From Megascapheus bottae (taxonomy: Eukaryota; Chordata; Mammalia; Rodentia; Geomyidae): 64,000 bases of DNA. The notes under the pieces were generated by a model that saw only the letters and a list, made by a program, of their open reading frames with translations, did not search any database and was not told the origin of the DNA. Numbering within the stretch: the first letter of the stretch is position 1; each line of letters starts with the position of its first letter. This document shows, one piece after another, positions 32,631 through 46,297 of the stretch. The stretch is from NCBI GenBank assembly GCA_024803745.1, contig JANJXV010000161.1, positions 1,004,001 through 1,068,000 on the forward strand. The letters run 5' to 3'. Position numbers and translations under genes: made by a program.

Positions 32631-33190
32631 TTGAAAATGGGAGCAAGATTACTACTAAATACGATTATAGTTTTTCAGATATAACCAACCTAGACCTCTG
32701 TAGCTGGCAGACACTAGATGTTCACAAGTTTTGATTGGTATTATCACTCTTTCTTTTTGTGCACTTACAGACCAGCCTAATACAACCACTGATAAGCGAT
32801 TTATACCCAAAATAATAAGCCTCTCAATCCAATCTCTATTGTCTTTAAGTCCCTCTGAGCCTAGAGAATAATTAACCAGCTACATATACAATAGTGCTCA
32901 ACAGCCATCAAGTGTAGATCCGTGCAGTATAAGGGTTGAAAGACGAGCAGAGGTCCAGAGATAGATAAAAAGAATGAGAGAGATCAGGGGAGGTGCAAGA
33001 GGATTAACGTAGGAGTGTAAGAATATTGTAGTAATGAAGAAAAGTTATAGCATAAGGATAACTGACATAAGTTGGTAAGTAGGTAGCATATTTGAGTACA
33101 AAGTTTGGAAAGTATTAGAATAAAACTTATGTGTTGCTGCACGACTACCTCTTAGCCCAACCAGTGGCCTCACAGTGGACCATGGGATGG
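32631..33190 (-). promoter_or_regulatory. L1 5' UTR-like segment (copy 1)
   Basis: About 560 bp between ORF1 and the spacer, conserved in all copies and absent from the flanking duplication. By position it is the L1 5' UTR, which holds the internal promoter in intact L1s. The promoter role is inferred from position only, and its outer end may include non-L1 bases. Confidence 0.5.
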
Positions 33191-34576
33191 ATCTGTTTTT
33201 CTTGTCTACGTTGAGGGAAAGGGGTATTTCACAAGATGCAGAAGCGAAGATTTCAGAAGCAAATGCTGTGAGTGAATTAGCTCGTAAAAAGCATTTTTAT
33301 TTTCTTTTATCTTTCTGCCAGTCTTGGGGCTTGAATTCAGGGCCTGAGCACTGTCCTCGGGTTTTCTCAAGTCTAGCCCTCTGCCACATGAGCCACAGTG
33401 CCACATCTAGATTTTCTATCTATGTGGTACTGAGCAATCAAACCCAGATCTTCATGGATGCTAGGCAAGCACTCTACCACTATGCCAAACTCTCAACCCT
33501 GACATAGTAATTATAAAGTCATCATCATCATCATCATCACCATCATCATATCTAAATATCCTTTCTCCTACAAAGAATGAACACTTAACTGTGTCTAATG
33601 CTTTTTTTTAATTTCACTAATTCTTCTGTGTTTTTCCCTCTTGCATTTTTTACACATGACAGCAAAGCTAATCATCAGGAAAAAATTGATTAGGATACAG
33701 AAACCTAATAATATCCTAGTAGATTGACGTCAAAAATATGTGCAAGATGCCCTGTGTGTTTGACCTAGTGGGAGAGTCCTTGGCTACCAAGCAGTAAGCC
33801 TCAGGTTTGATTCCTCATTACCACATACATGGAAAACGCTGCAAGTGGTGCTGTGGCTCGGTGGGACAGCTAAAGCCTAAAGAAAGCCCAAGAACAATGT
33901 TCACACTCTGAGGTCAAGTCCCAAGACTAGCAAAAACAAAAAAAAATCGACAAGGGGCAAAATGCAGGCAGAGAAGGCACTGTGAAGCAAATGTTTTGTA
34001 AAGGATGAGGGCAATATTGACCCTTAAGTTTGGATCTTACCTAAGAAAGTCTCATTGAGCCTGAGACCAGACTGGTAGTTGGGCCTAGTGGAAGACATTG
34101 GGATTGGACAAATAAGGTGTGCTGTATACTACATACACATGTATATTGTGAGACTGGAGGAGAGATTCAGCCTCATGTATGTCTTTGGTGAGGTCTTTTG
34201 TGAGCAAGGATCTTTGGTCATTGGGGGCTGAAAGGTGACCCTGCCTCACTCACAATGGAACAGAATATGGAACCCTGGTAACCAAGCCACTGTAACTAAC
34301 AACCAGCTCAAGCCAGCTCACTTGGCCTGTGGCTCAGGAGGAAGAAAGATGTTGCTGTGCTGTTGCCAAAGGTCAGGAAACTGGAGTCTCAGGCATGGAA
34401 ATTGTGGATGTCTTACTCGAAGATGTACATGCTAGATCATTGCCAAGCCACAAATCCAGTATAACAGAACTTTCTCTAAGAAGAAGGCCAGGAAAATCCA
34501 GGGCAACCAGATGAGGTAAATTTCTAAGAAGAAATGTATTTGACCCCATCATCCTCCCCACACACTACAACTTTCT
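33190..34576 (+). repeat. Array spacer 1 (with RalGDS-like exon)
   Basis: About 1,386 bp, same content as spacer 0. The CAT repeat is longest here (33,520-33,549, with a CAC interruption). The RalGDS-like exon ends at 34,515 with donor gtaaat. It shares the 1-nt deletion before the donor. Confidence 0.9.
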
Positions 34577-34990
34577 TTTTTTTTCATTTTTTTATTGTAA
34601 TTAGTAAAAGGGTTAGATGATATTTGCCAGATAGAAGGTGCATTAATTCACATACATTGATACCCTTTCACATGTCTTGGTACCCATTTCCCTCCAACCC
34701 CACACCCCCCACCCGTCTTGGTTTTCCCCCCTTCCCTATCAAATTTCAAATATCCAAATACAAATAAATTCAATATATCAGATAACAAAGTGAGATACTA
34801 TACCAATATGGGATAACCAAGGGACAGCAAGCGAGATGAGAGACAACATAGTACATTAAGGACAACAATCATTCATTATATGGCTTTTGTGTCAATATCC
34901 TGGAAGTCCTTTCAATTAGCTTCACATTATATGGTCTTATATATGGCCTTTTGCTCTATTGCCAATCTCTGCTAGTAGAGCCCAAGGTTT

Positions 34991-37900
34991 CTACTGATTA
35001 TGACGAATGAGGGAAACAACTGAGCCTAAGTTCCTTTGAGTCTGGCTTACTTCACTTAATATGATTTGTTCTAAGTCTTTCCATTTCCTAACAAATGGTG
35101 CGATGTCATTCTTTCTGGAAGCAGCATAGAATTCCATTGTGTACAAATACCACAACTTGTTGATCCACTCATCAACTGAGGGACATCTGGGTTGGTTCCA
35201 TATCTTTGCTATGGTGAATAGTGCTGCAATGAACATTGTTGTGCTAGTGGGTTTAGTATGCCCTTGTTTCTGGATTGTTGGGTAAATGCCAAGTACTGGA
35301 ATTGCTGGGTCATAGAGGAGTTGTATGTTTAGACTTTGAAGCACTGCCGCACTGCTTTCCATAGTGGTTGAACGAGTTTGCACTCCCACCAACAGTGTAG
35401 TAGTGATCCCTCCTGACTACATCCCCTCCAGCATCTGTTGTCATTCGTTTTCCTGATCCTGGCCATTCTAACTGGAGTTAGGTGGAATCTTAGACTTGTT
35501 TTGATTTGCATTTCTTTTATGGCCAGAGATGTTGAGCATTTCTTCATGTGTCTATAGGCCATTTTTGTTTCTTCTTCAGAGAAGACTCTCTTTAAGTCTT
35601 TGGCCCATTTTGTAATGGGATGGGTGTTACTTTGGAGGTTAGTTTTGGAGTGATTCAATTTTTTGAGTTGTTGATATATTTTAGATATGAGGCCTTGTTC
35701 CGTTGTTTGGGTGGTGAAGATCTTCTCCCACTCTGTAGGCTTCCTGATTAGTTTACTAGCTATCTACGTTTCCATACAAAAGCTCTGCAGTTTAATGCAG
35801 TCCCACTTATCCAGCCTTTCTCTGATTTGTTGTGATTCTTGGTCCTTATTATGAAAGTTTCGACCTGTACCAAGGAGGCCTAGTGTATCTCCTATTCCTT
35901 CCTGTAAACTTTTCAGTGTGTCAGCTTTTACCTCCACGTCTTTGATCCATTTGGAGTTAATTCTAGTGCAAGGGGACAAAGAAGGATCCAACTTTAGTTT
36001 TCTGCAGGTGTTTAACCAGTTCTGCCAGCACAACTTGTTGAAGAGGCTATCTTTCTTCCATTCTATTTTTTTGGCTCCCTGGTCAAAGATTAGGTGGCCA
36101 TAGGTCTGTGGTTTAATATCTGGGTCCGCAGTTCTACTCCATTGGACTTCAGGCCTGTTCTTGTGCCAGTACCAAGCTGTTTTGAGAATTATAGCTCTGT
36201 AATAGAGCCTTAAGTTTGGAATTGAAATTCCTCCAGCGCTGTTCTTTCTGCTAAGAAGTGTTTTTGCTATACGGGGTCTTTTATTATTCCATATGAAATT
36301 TTGAATTGCCTCTTCTATGTCTTTAAAGAATGACATTGGGATGTTGATGGGTATTACATTGAATTTGTAGATAGCCCTTGGCAAGATTGTCATTTTCACA
36401 ATGTTGATTCTTCCAATCCAGGAGCACGGGAGGTTTTTCCATTTCCTTAGTTCTGCTTTAATTTCCTTTTTTAGGGTTTTACAGTTTTCATCTAAACGGT
36501 CCTTTACATTCTTAGTTAAGCTAATTGCTAGGTACTTTATTTTCTTTGAGGCTATTGTGAAAGGATTTTCTTTCCTGATTATTGCCTCATTCCTCTCACT
36601 GTTGGCGTAAAGTAAGGCAGTTGATTTGTGAGGGTTGATTTTATGGCCTGCTACCCTTCCAAAGCTTTGAATCAGCTCAAGGAGCTTGGGAGTAGAGTCT
36701 ATAGGATTCTTTAAATACAGAATCATGTCATCTGCAAAGAGGGATAGTTTTATTTCCTCTTTCCCTACTTGGATCCCCTTTATGCTTGCTTCTTGCCTTA
36801 TTGCACTGCCTAGGAATTCTAGTACTATGTTAAAAAGGAGTGGAGAGAGTGGGCATCCTTGTCTCGTTCCTGATTTTAGAGGGAATGGCTTAAATTTTCA
36901 CCATTAAGTATAATACTAGCAGTGGGTTTCTCATACACAGCCTTTATGACATTGAGAAATGTTCCATGGATTCCTAGTTTCTCCACATCTTTTAACATAA
37001 AGGGGTTTTGGATCTTGTCAAATGCTTTTTCCGCATCTATTGAGACAATCATGTGATTTTATCCCTGCTCCTGTTGATGTGTTGAATTATATTAATTGAT
37101 TTCTGTATGTTGAACCAGCTTTGCCTCCCTGAGATGAATCCAGTTTGATCATAGTGTATATTTTTTTGATGAGTTGTTGTAGACGGTTGGCCAGTATTTT
37201 GTTGAGAAGTTTTGCATCGAGGTTCATCAAAGAAATGGGTCTATAGATCTCTTTCTTTGATGAATCTCTGTCTGGTTTGGGGATGAGGGATATGCTGACT
37301 TCACAGAATCAGTTTAGTAAAGAACCTTCATTTTCAATTTCGTTGAAGAACTTGAGGAGTATTGGTGTGAGCTCTGCTTTGAAGACTTTATAGAATTCAG
37401 CTGTGAATCCATCTGGCCCTGGGCTCTTTTTAAGTGGAAGTTGTCTAATTTCCATTTCTATTTCAGAGCTTGAAATAGGCCTGTTGAGTTGGGTTAGCTC
37501 TTCTTGGTTCAGTGTGTGTATTTTAATATTGTCTAGGAATTCATCCATTTCTTCTAGATTCTCAAATTTGTTGGCGTAAAGGTTTGATTAGTATTCCCTC
37601 ATGATATTCTGGATCTTGGTAATTTCTGTCGTGATATTACCATTTTCATCTGCGATTTTGTTTATTTCGATATGCTCTCTTCTTTTTTTGGTAAGATTTG
37701 CTAAGGGCTTGTCAATTTTGTTAATTCTTTCAAGAACCAACTCCTTGTTTTGTTGATTCTTTTTATAGTTTTTTTATTCCAAATCATTTAATTCTGCTTT
37801 GATTTTAATAAACCCTAATGGGTTTAGGGTTGGTTTGTTGCTCTTTTTCCAGGAGGTTAAGGTGAGACATTAACTAGTTGGTTTGCCATTTTTCCAACTT

Positions 37901-38821
37901 GCTGTTGTAGGCACTCCGCGCTATAAATTTTCCTCTGAGTACTGCCTTTGTTGTGTCCCTAAGGAGTTGATATTTGTGTGCTCCTTATTGTTAAATTTCA
38001 TAAACAGTTGGATATCTGTTCTGATCTCTTCGATTACCCATTGTTTTTGATTCAACAATGTGTGGTTCAGTCTCCATGAGTTACAGGGTTTTCTTTGGTG
38101 GAGATGTGTGTTCAGCTCCAATTTGATGCCTTTATGGTCTGAGAGTGTGCATGGAATAATTTCAGTGTTTCTGAATCTGTCCAGGTTTGCTTTATGGCCT
38201 AAGATGTGGTCTATTTTGGAAAATGTTCCATGTGCTGCTGAGAAAAATGTATATTGTGGTGTTACTGGGTGGAATATTCTGCAGATGTCTGTTAGATCTA
38301 GTTGGTCTATATAGTTGTTCAGTTCTAAGGTTTCTCTGTTGAGTTTTTGCCTTGTTGATCTGTCCATAGGTGAGAGTGGTGTGTTAAACTCACCAAAAAT
38401 CACTGTGTTTCGATCTATGTATGGTTTCAGTGTAAGTAAAGTTTGCTTGATGAAGTTTGGAGCTCCGGGATTGGGTGTGTAAATATTTAGGATTGTTATG
38501 TCTTCCGGGAGGAAAGATCCCTTTAGTAGTATGTAGTAACCTTCTTTGTCTTTTCTTACTAATTTTAGTTTGAAGTCTATTGTATCTGATATGAGGATGG
38601 CAACTCTAGCCTGTTTATGGGGGCAGTTAGCTTGATAGAGTTTATTCCAACCTCTCACTTTCAAAAGATGATTGTTTTTGGGTAAGATGTGTCTCTTGAA
38701 GTCAGCAGAACGATGGCTCTTGCTTTTTGATCCAACTAGACAACCTATGCCGTTTAATTGGAGAGTTAAGTCCATTGATATTGAGAGTTAGGATTGAGAG
38801 ATATTTATTAGTTCCTACCAT
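34991..38821 (-). pseudogene. L1 ORF2, array copy 2 (broken)
   Basis: Endonuclease, RT ([18 protein letters not shown]) and C-terminal parts are all recognisable but spread over several frames. Near the start it keeps the canonical NINGLNSPIKRHRL frame lost in copy 1, then hits the shared TGA just before LQETH. GEFN replaces GDFN. Further breaks occur near 37,310, 36,900, 35,764 and 35,335. The FADD residues at the RT active site are encoded but in a short broken frame. Confidence 0.93.
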
Positions 38822-38869
38822 TTTTAAAAGCTTTTAGTAGGGCCTGTGTCTTGACAGTTCTTGTGGTCC

Positions 38870-40053
38870 TTAGATGGTATGCTGTTTAGGTGCCATTTCT
38901 TTCCCTATATTGCATTTATTTTGGTTTTCTATGTATAGAGCATCTTTGAGAATTCTCTGTAGTGTTGGTTTTGTTTCGACATATTGTTGCAGCTTTTCCC
39001 TGGAATGGAATGTTTTTATTTTTCCCTCAGTTATGAATGAGAGCTTAGCTGGCTACAGTATTCTTGGTTGGTAGTTATTTGATATAAGGGCATGACATAT
39101 ATGCTTCCAGTCACTTCGTGCTTGCATGGTCTCTGCTGAGAAATCTGGGGTTATTCTGATTGGTTTGCCTTTGTAGGTTACTGATCCCTTTTCCCTGGCT
39201 GCCTTTAGGATCTTTCCTTTCGTTTCTATTGATCCAGTTCGGATCACAATGTGGCGGTGGGATGTTCTTTTCTGGTCAGGTCTGTTTGGGGTTCTAAAAG
39301 CTTCTCGTATCTGGATGGGCCTGCCCTTCTGGATATTTGGGAAATTCTCTGAGATGATTCCCTGAAGTATATTTCCAATACCATTGACCTCTTTCTCCAC
39401 GCCCTCCTCAATACCAACTAGCCTTAAATTAGGCTTCCTAATTGTATCTTGGACCTCCTGAAGCACTCTCTCATATTTCCTAGATTTGGATTGACTCATT
39501 TTCTGTTCTTTATAATACCTAAATTATCTTCAGCCACGGAAATTCTCTCCTCTGCAATGTCTAACCTGCTATCAAAGCTATCTACTTTATTTTTCATCTC
39601 CCTTGCTTCTTATTGCTCACTTTTGGTGCCTTGCATCCCTTCTTTTAGATCATGTATGGATTTCTTTATCTCCTTGATTTCCTTTTGAGTGGTTAGCTCA
39701 GTAGCTTTATTTTCTTTGGACATTTGCTGGAGTTTGGTCACGTTTTTATTTGTGGATTCTTTGAATTCATCCATCTTTCTTTGAAAAACCTTTATTATGG
39801 CCTCCTTTATGGCTTCTTCTTTTTCACTTATCACCTTGTTTTTGCTTTCCTCTTGTTCAGGTATGGCTTCCTCCATTATCTCTTTCTTTATATTTTCACA
39901 TTTTTCATTAATGATGTTTATCAATTGCATTTGTGTAGCAATTAGAAGACTCTCCTCTAGGTTTGCCAGTGACTGTTCCATTGTCTGTTTACATTGGGTG
40001 GGGGATGTTGTTACTTGATTTGACATTTTTCTTGAGTTTCTTGTTCTGCCCAT
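38870..40053 (-). pseudogene. L1 ORF1, array copy 2 (broken)
   Basis: The coiled-coil part stops early at TAA after KSEQ near 39,610, a change private to this copy. The RRM/CTD part, 39,499-39,053, ends at the shared TAG. Confidence 0.92.
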
Positions 40054-40613
40054 TTGAAAATGGGAGCAAGATTACTACTAAATACGATTATAGTTTTTCA
40101 GATATAACCAACCTAGACCTCTGTAGCTGGCAGACACTAGATGTTCACAAGTTTTGATTGGTATTATCACTCTTTCTTTTTGTGCACTTACAGACCAGCC
40201 TAATACAACCACTGATAAGCGATTTATACCCAAAACAATAAGCCTCTCAATCCAATCTCTATAGTCTTTAAGTCCCTCTGAGCCTAGAGAATAATTAACC
40301 ACCTACATATACAATATTGCTCAACAGCCATCAAGGGTAGATCCGTGCAGTATAAGGGTTGAAAGACGAGCAGAGGTCCAGAGATAGAAAAAAAGTATGA
40401 GAGAGGTCAGGGCAGGTGCAAGAGGATTAACGTAGGAGTGTAAGAATATTGTAGTAATGAAGAAAAGTTATAGCATAAGGATAACTGACATAAGTTGGTA
40501 AGTAGGTAGCATATTTGAGTACAAAGTTTGGAAAGTATTAGAATAAAACTTATGTGTTGCTGCACGACTAGCTCTTAGCCCAACCAGTGGCCTCACAGTG
40601 GACCATGGGATCG

Positions 40614-41993
40614 ATCTGTTTTTCTTGTCTACGTTTAGGGAAAGTGGTATTTCACAAGATGCAGAAGCGAAGATTTCAGAAGCAAATGCTGTGAGTGAAT
40701 TAGCTCGTAAAAAGCATTTTTATTTTCTTTTATCTTTCTGCCAGTCTTGGGGCTTGAATTCAGGGCCTGAGCACTGTCCTCGGGTTTTCTCAAGTCTAGC
40801 CCTCTGCCACTTGAGCCACAGTGCCACATCTAGATTTTCTATCTATGTGGTACTGAGCAATCAAACCCAGATCTTCATGGATGCTAGGCAAGCACTCTAC
40901 CACTATGCCAAACTCTCAACCCTGACATAGTAATTATAAAGTCATCATCATCATCATCATCATCATATCCAAATATCCTTTCTCCTACAAAGAATGAACA
41001 CTTAACTGTGTCTAATGCTTTTTTTTAATTTCACTAATTCTTCTGTGTTTTTCCCTCTTGCATTTTTTACACATGACAGCAAAGCTAATCATCAGGAAAA
41101 AATTGATTAGGATACAGAAGCCTAATAATATCCTAGTAGATTGACGTCAAAAATATGTGCAAGATGCCCTGTGTGTTTGACCTAGTGGGAGAGTCCTTGG
41201 CTACCAAGCAGTAAGCCTCAGGTTTGATTCCTCATTACCACATACATAGAAAACGCTGCAAGTGGTGCTGTGGCTCGGTGGGACAGCTAAAGCCTAAAGA
41301 AAGCCCAAGAACAATGTTCACACTCTGAGGTCAAGTCCCAAGACTAGCAAAAACAAAAAAAATTCGACAAGGGCCAAAATGCAGGCAGAGAAGGCACTGT
41401 GAAGCAAATGTTTTGTAAAGGATGAGGGCAATATTGACCCTTAAGTTTGGATCTTACCTAAGAAAGGCTCCTTGAGCCTGAGACCAGACTGGTAGTTGGG
41501 CCTAGTGGAAGACATTGGGATTGGACAAATAAGGTGTGCTGTATACTACATCCACATGTATATTGTGAGACTGGAGGAGAGATTCAGCCTCCAGTATGTC
41601 TTTGGTGAGGTCTTTTGTGAGCAAGGATCTTTGGTCATTGGGCTCTGAAAGGTGACCCTGCCTCCCTCACAATGGAACAGAATATGGAACCCTGGTAACC
41701 TAGCCACTGTAACTAACAACCAACTCAAGCCAGCTCACTTGGCCTGTGGCTCAGGAGGAAGAAAGATGTTGCTGTGCTGTTGCCAAAGGTCAGGAAACTC
41801 GAGTCTCAGGCATGGAAGTTGTGGATGTCTTACTCGAAGATGTACATGCTAGATCATTGCCAAGCCACAAATCCAGTATAACAGAACTTTCTCTAAGAAG
41901 AAGGCCAGGAAAATCCAGGGCAACCAGATGAGGTAAATTTCTAAGAAGAAATGTATTTGACCCCATCATCCTCTCCACACACTACAACTTTCT
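40614..41993 (+). repeat. Array spacer 2 (with RalGDS-like exon)
   Basis: About 1,379 bp. The RalGDS-like exon ends at 41,932 with donor gtaaat. CAT repeat at 40,942-40,967. Inverted ID-like SINEs at about 40,738-40,922 and 41,165-41,350. Confidence 0.9.
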
Positions 41994-42407
41994 TTTTTTT
42001 TCATTTTTTTATTGTAATTAGTAAAAGGGTTAGATGATATTTGCCAGATAGAAGGTGCATTAATTCACATACATTGATACCCTTTCACATGTCTTGGTAC
42101 ACATTTCCCTTCAACCCCACACCCCCCACCCGTCTTGGTTTTCCCCCTTTCTCTATTAAATTTCAAATATCCAAATACAAATAAATTCAATATATCAGAT
42201 AACAAAGTGAGATACTATACCAATATGGGATAACCAAGGGACAGCAAGCGAGATGAGAGACAACATAGTACATTAAGGACAACAATCATTCATTATATGG
42301 CTTTTGTGTCAATATCCTGGAGGTCCTTTCAATTAGCTTCACATTATATGGCCATATATATGGCCTTTTGCTCTATTGCCAATCTCTGCTAGTAGAGCCC
42401 AAGGTTT

Positions 42408-45400
42408 CTAATGATTATGACGAATGAGGGTAACCACTGAGCCTAAGTTCCTTTGAGTCTGGCTTACTTCACTTAATATGATTTGTTCTAAGTCTTTCCA
42501 TTTCCTAACAAATTGGGCGATGTTATTCTTTCTGACAGCAGCATAGAATTCCATTGTGTACAAATACCACAACTTGTTGATACACTCATCAACTGAGGGA
42601 CATCTGGGTTGGTTCCATATCTTTGCTATGGTGAATAGTGCTGCAATGAACATTGTTGTGCTGGTGGGTTTAGTATGCCTTTGTTTCTGGATTGTTGGGT
42701 AAATGCCAAGTACTGGAATTGCTGGGTCATAAGGGAGTTGTATGTTTAGCGTTTTGAGGCACTGCCACACTGCTTTCCATAGTGGTTGAACGAGTTTGCA
42801 CTCCCACCAACAGTGCAGCAGTGATCCCTCCTGACCACATCCCCTCCAGCATCTGTTGTCATTCGTTTTCCTGATCCTGGCCATTCTAACTGGAATTAGG
42901 TGGAATCTTAGACTTGTTTTGATTTGCATTTCTTTTATGACCAGAGATGTTGAGCATTTCTTCATGTGTCTATAGGCCATTTTTGTTTCTTCTTCAGAGA
43001 AGACTCTCTTTAAGTCTTTGGCCCATTTTGTAATGGGATGGGTGTTACTTTGGAGGTTAGTTTTGGAGTGATTCAATTTTTTGAGTTGTTGATATATTTT
43101 AGATATGAGGCCTTGGTCCGTTGTTTGGGTGGTGAAGATCTTCTCCCACTCTGTAGGCTTCCTGATTAGTCTACTAGCTATATCCGTTGCCATACAAAAG
43201 CTGTGCAGTTTAATGCAGTCCCACTTATCCAGCCTTTCTCTGATTTGTTGTGATTCTTGGTCTTTATTAAGAAAGTTTCGACCTGTGCCAAGGAGGCCTA
43301 GTGTATCTCCTATTCCTTCCTGTAAACTTTTCAGTGTGTCAGCTTTTACCTCCACGTCGTTGATCCATTTGGAGTTAATTCTCGTGCAAGGTGACAAAGA
43401 AGGATTCAACTTTAGTTTTCTGCAGGTGTTTAACCAGTTCTGCCAGCACAACTTGTTGAAGAGGCTATCTTTCTTCCATTCTATTTTTTTGGCTCCCTGG
43501 TCAAAGATTAGGTGGCCATAGATCTGTGGTTTAATATCTGGGTCCGCAGTTCTACTCCATTGGACTTCAGGCCTGTTCTTGTGCCAGTACCAAGCTGTTT
43601 TGAGAATTATAGCTCTGTAATAGAGCCTTAAGTTTGGAATTGAAATTCCTCCAGCGCTGTTCTTTCTGCTAAGAAGTGTTTTTGCTATACGGGGTCTTTT
43701 ATTATTCCATATGAAATTTTGAATTGCCTCTTCTATGTCTTTAAAGAATGACATTGGGATGTTGATGGGTATTACATTGAATTTGTAGATAGCCCTTGGC
43801 AAGATTGTCATTTTCACAATGTTGATTCTTCCAATCCAGGAGCATGGGAGGTTTTTCCATTTCCTTAGTTCTGCTTTAATTTCCTTTTTTAGGGTTTTAC
43901 AGTTTTCATCTAAACGGTCCTTTACATTCTTAGTTAAGCTAATTGCTAGGTACTCTATTTTCTTTGAGGCTATTGTGAAAGGATTTTCTTTCCTGATTAT
44001 TGCCTCGTTCCTCTCAGTGTTGGCGAAAAGTAAGGTAGTTGATTTGTGAGGGTTGATTTTATGGCCTGCTACCCTTCCAAAGCTTTGAATCAGCTCAAGG
44101 AGCTTGGGAGTAGATTCTATAGGATTCTTTAAATACAGAATCATGTCATCTGCAAAGAGGGATAGTTTTATTTCCTCTTTCCCTACTTGGATCCCCTTTA
44201 TGCTTGCCTCTTGCCTTATTGCACTGCCTAGGAATTCTAGTACTATGTTAAAAAGGAGTGGAGAGAGTGGGCATCCTTGTCTCGTTCCTGATTTTAGAGG
44301 GAATGGCTTTAGATTTTCACAATTAAGTATAATACTAGCAGTGGGTTTCTCATACACAGCCTTTATTACATTGAGAAATGTTCCATGGATTCCTAGTTTC
44401 TCCACATCTTTTTACATAAAGGGGTTTTGGATCTTGTCAAATGCCTTTTCCGCATCTATTGAGACAATCATGTGATTTTATCCCTGCTCCTGTTGATGTG
44501 TTGAATTATATTAATTGATTTGTGTATGTTGAACCAGCTTTGCCTCCCTGTGATGAATCCAGTTTGATCATAGTGTATATTTTTTTTGATGATTTGTTGT
44601 AGACGGTTGGCCAGTATTTTGTTGAGAAGTTTTGCATCGATGTTCATCAAAGAAATGGGTTTACAGATCTTTTTCTTTGATGAATCTCTCTCTGGTTTGG
44701 GGATGAGGGATATGCTGGATTCACAGAATCAGTTTAGTAAAGAACCTTCATTTTCAATTTCGTTGAAGAGCTTGAGGAGTATTGGTGTGAGCTCTGCTTT
44801 GAAGACCTTAGAGAATGCAGCTGTGAATCCATCTGGCCCTGGGCTCTTTTTAAGTGGATGTTGTCTAATTTCCATTTCTATTTCAGAGCTTGAAATAGGC
44901 CTGTTGAGTTGGGTTAGCTCTTCTTGGTTCAGTGTGTGTATGTTAATATTGTCTAGGAATTCATCCATTTCTTCTAGATTCTCAAATTTGTTGGCGTAAA
45001 GGTTTGAGAAGTATTCCCTCATGATATTCTGGATCTTGGTAATTTCTGTCGTGATATTACCATTTTCATCTGCGATTTTGTTTATTTCGATATGCTCTCT
45101 TCTTTTTTTGGTAAGATTTGCTAAGGGCTTGTCAATTTTGTTAATTCTTTCAAGAACCAACTCCTTGTTTTGTTGATTCTTTCTATAGTTTTTTTATTCC
45201 AAATCATTTAATTCTGCTTTGATTTTAATAATTTGCTTTCTCCTAATGAGTTTAGGGTTGGTTTGTTGCTCTTTTTCCAGGAGTTTAAGGTGAGACATTA
45301 ACTAGTTGGTTTGCCATTTTTCCAACTTGCTGGTGTAGGCACTCCGCGCTATAAATTTTCCTCTGAGTACTGCCTTTGTTGTGTCCCTAAGGAGTTGATA

Positions 45401-46249
45401 TTTGTGTGCTCCTTATTGTTAAATTTCATAAACAGTTGGATATCTGTTCTGATCTCTTCGATTACCCATTGTTTTTGATTCAACAATGTGTGGTTCAGTC
45501 TCCATGAGTTACAGGGTTTTCTTTGGTGGAGATGTGTGTTCAGCTCCAATTTGATGCCTTTATGGTCTGAGAGTGTGCATGGAATAATTTCAGTGTTTCT
45601 GAATCTGTCCAGGTTTGCTTTATGGCCTAAGATGTGGTCTATTTTGGAAAATGTTCCATGTGCTGCTGAGAAAAACGTATATTGTGGTGTTACTGGGTGG
45701 AATATTCTGCAGATGTCTGTTAGATCTAGTTGGTCTATATAGTTGTTCAGTTCTAAGGTTTCTCTGTTGAGTTTTTGCCTTGTTGATCTGTCCATAGGTG
45801 AGAGTGGTGTGTTAAACTCACCAACAATCACTGTATTTCGATCTATGTATGGTTTCAGTGTAAGTAAAGTTTGCCTGATGAAGATTAGAGCTCCGGGATT
45901 GGGTGTGTAAATATTTAGGATTGTTATGTCTTCCGGGAGGAAAGATCCCTTTAGTAGTATGTAGTAACCTTCTTTGTCTTTTCTTACTAATTTTAGTTTG
46001 AAGTCTATTGTATCTGATATGAGGATGGCAACTCTAGCCTGTTTATGGGGGCAGTTAGCTTGACAGAATTTATTGCAACCTCTCACTTTCAAAAGATGAT
46101 TGTTTTTAGGTAGGATGTGTCTCTTGAAGTCAGCAGAACGATGGCTCTTGCTTTTTGATCCAACTAGACAACCTATGCCGTTTAATTGGAGAGTTAAATC
46201 CATTGATATTGAGAGTTAGGATTGAGAGATATTTATTAGTTCCTACCAT
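42408..46249 (-). pseudogene. L1 ORF2, array copy 3 (longest frame 665 codons)
   Basis: From 44,405 to 42,408 one open frame covers the RT core ([25 protein letters not shown]), thumb and Cys-rich C-terminus ([19 protein letters not shown]). Upstream, breaks near 44,470, 44,729 and in the endonuclease (TGA before LQETH, then a frame change before LKVRG, plus GEFN for GDFN) separate it from any start. It cannot give an active ORF2 protein. Confidence 0.95.
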
Positions 46250-46297
46250 TTTTAAAAGCTTTTAGTAGGGCCTGTGTCTTGACAGTTCTTGTGGTCC

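Larger units (their letters stand above)
27145..33190 (-). mobile_element. Array L1, copy 1 (full length, dead)
   Basis: About 6.05 kb on the minus strand: 5' UTR about 32,631-33,190, ORF1, a 48-bp inter-ORF gap, ORF2 and a 3' UTR of about 415 bp with a G-rich tract and A-rich end. The 3' end joins the spacer about 60 bp past the RalGDS-like splice donor. Target-site duplications cannot be checked because the other flank is missing. Confidence 0.95.
34576..40614 (-). mobile_element. Array L1, copy 2 (full length, dead)
   Basis: Same structure as copy 1, about 6.04 kb. Private defects include a stop after CMET in ORF2 near 35,764 and a frame change near 35,335. Confidence 0.95.

Noticed and set aside
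42408..44405. Copy 3 ORF2 as an active reverse transcriptase
   Set aside because: The long frame lacks a start and the endonuclease. Upstream frame breaks, a TGA and the GEFN change remain.
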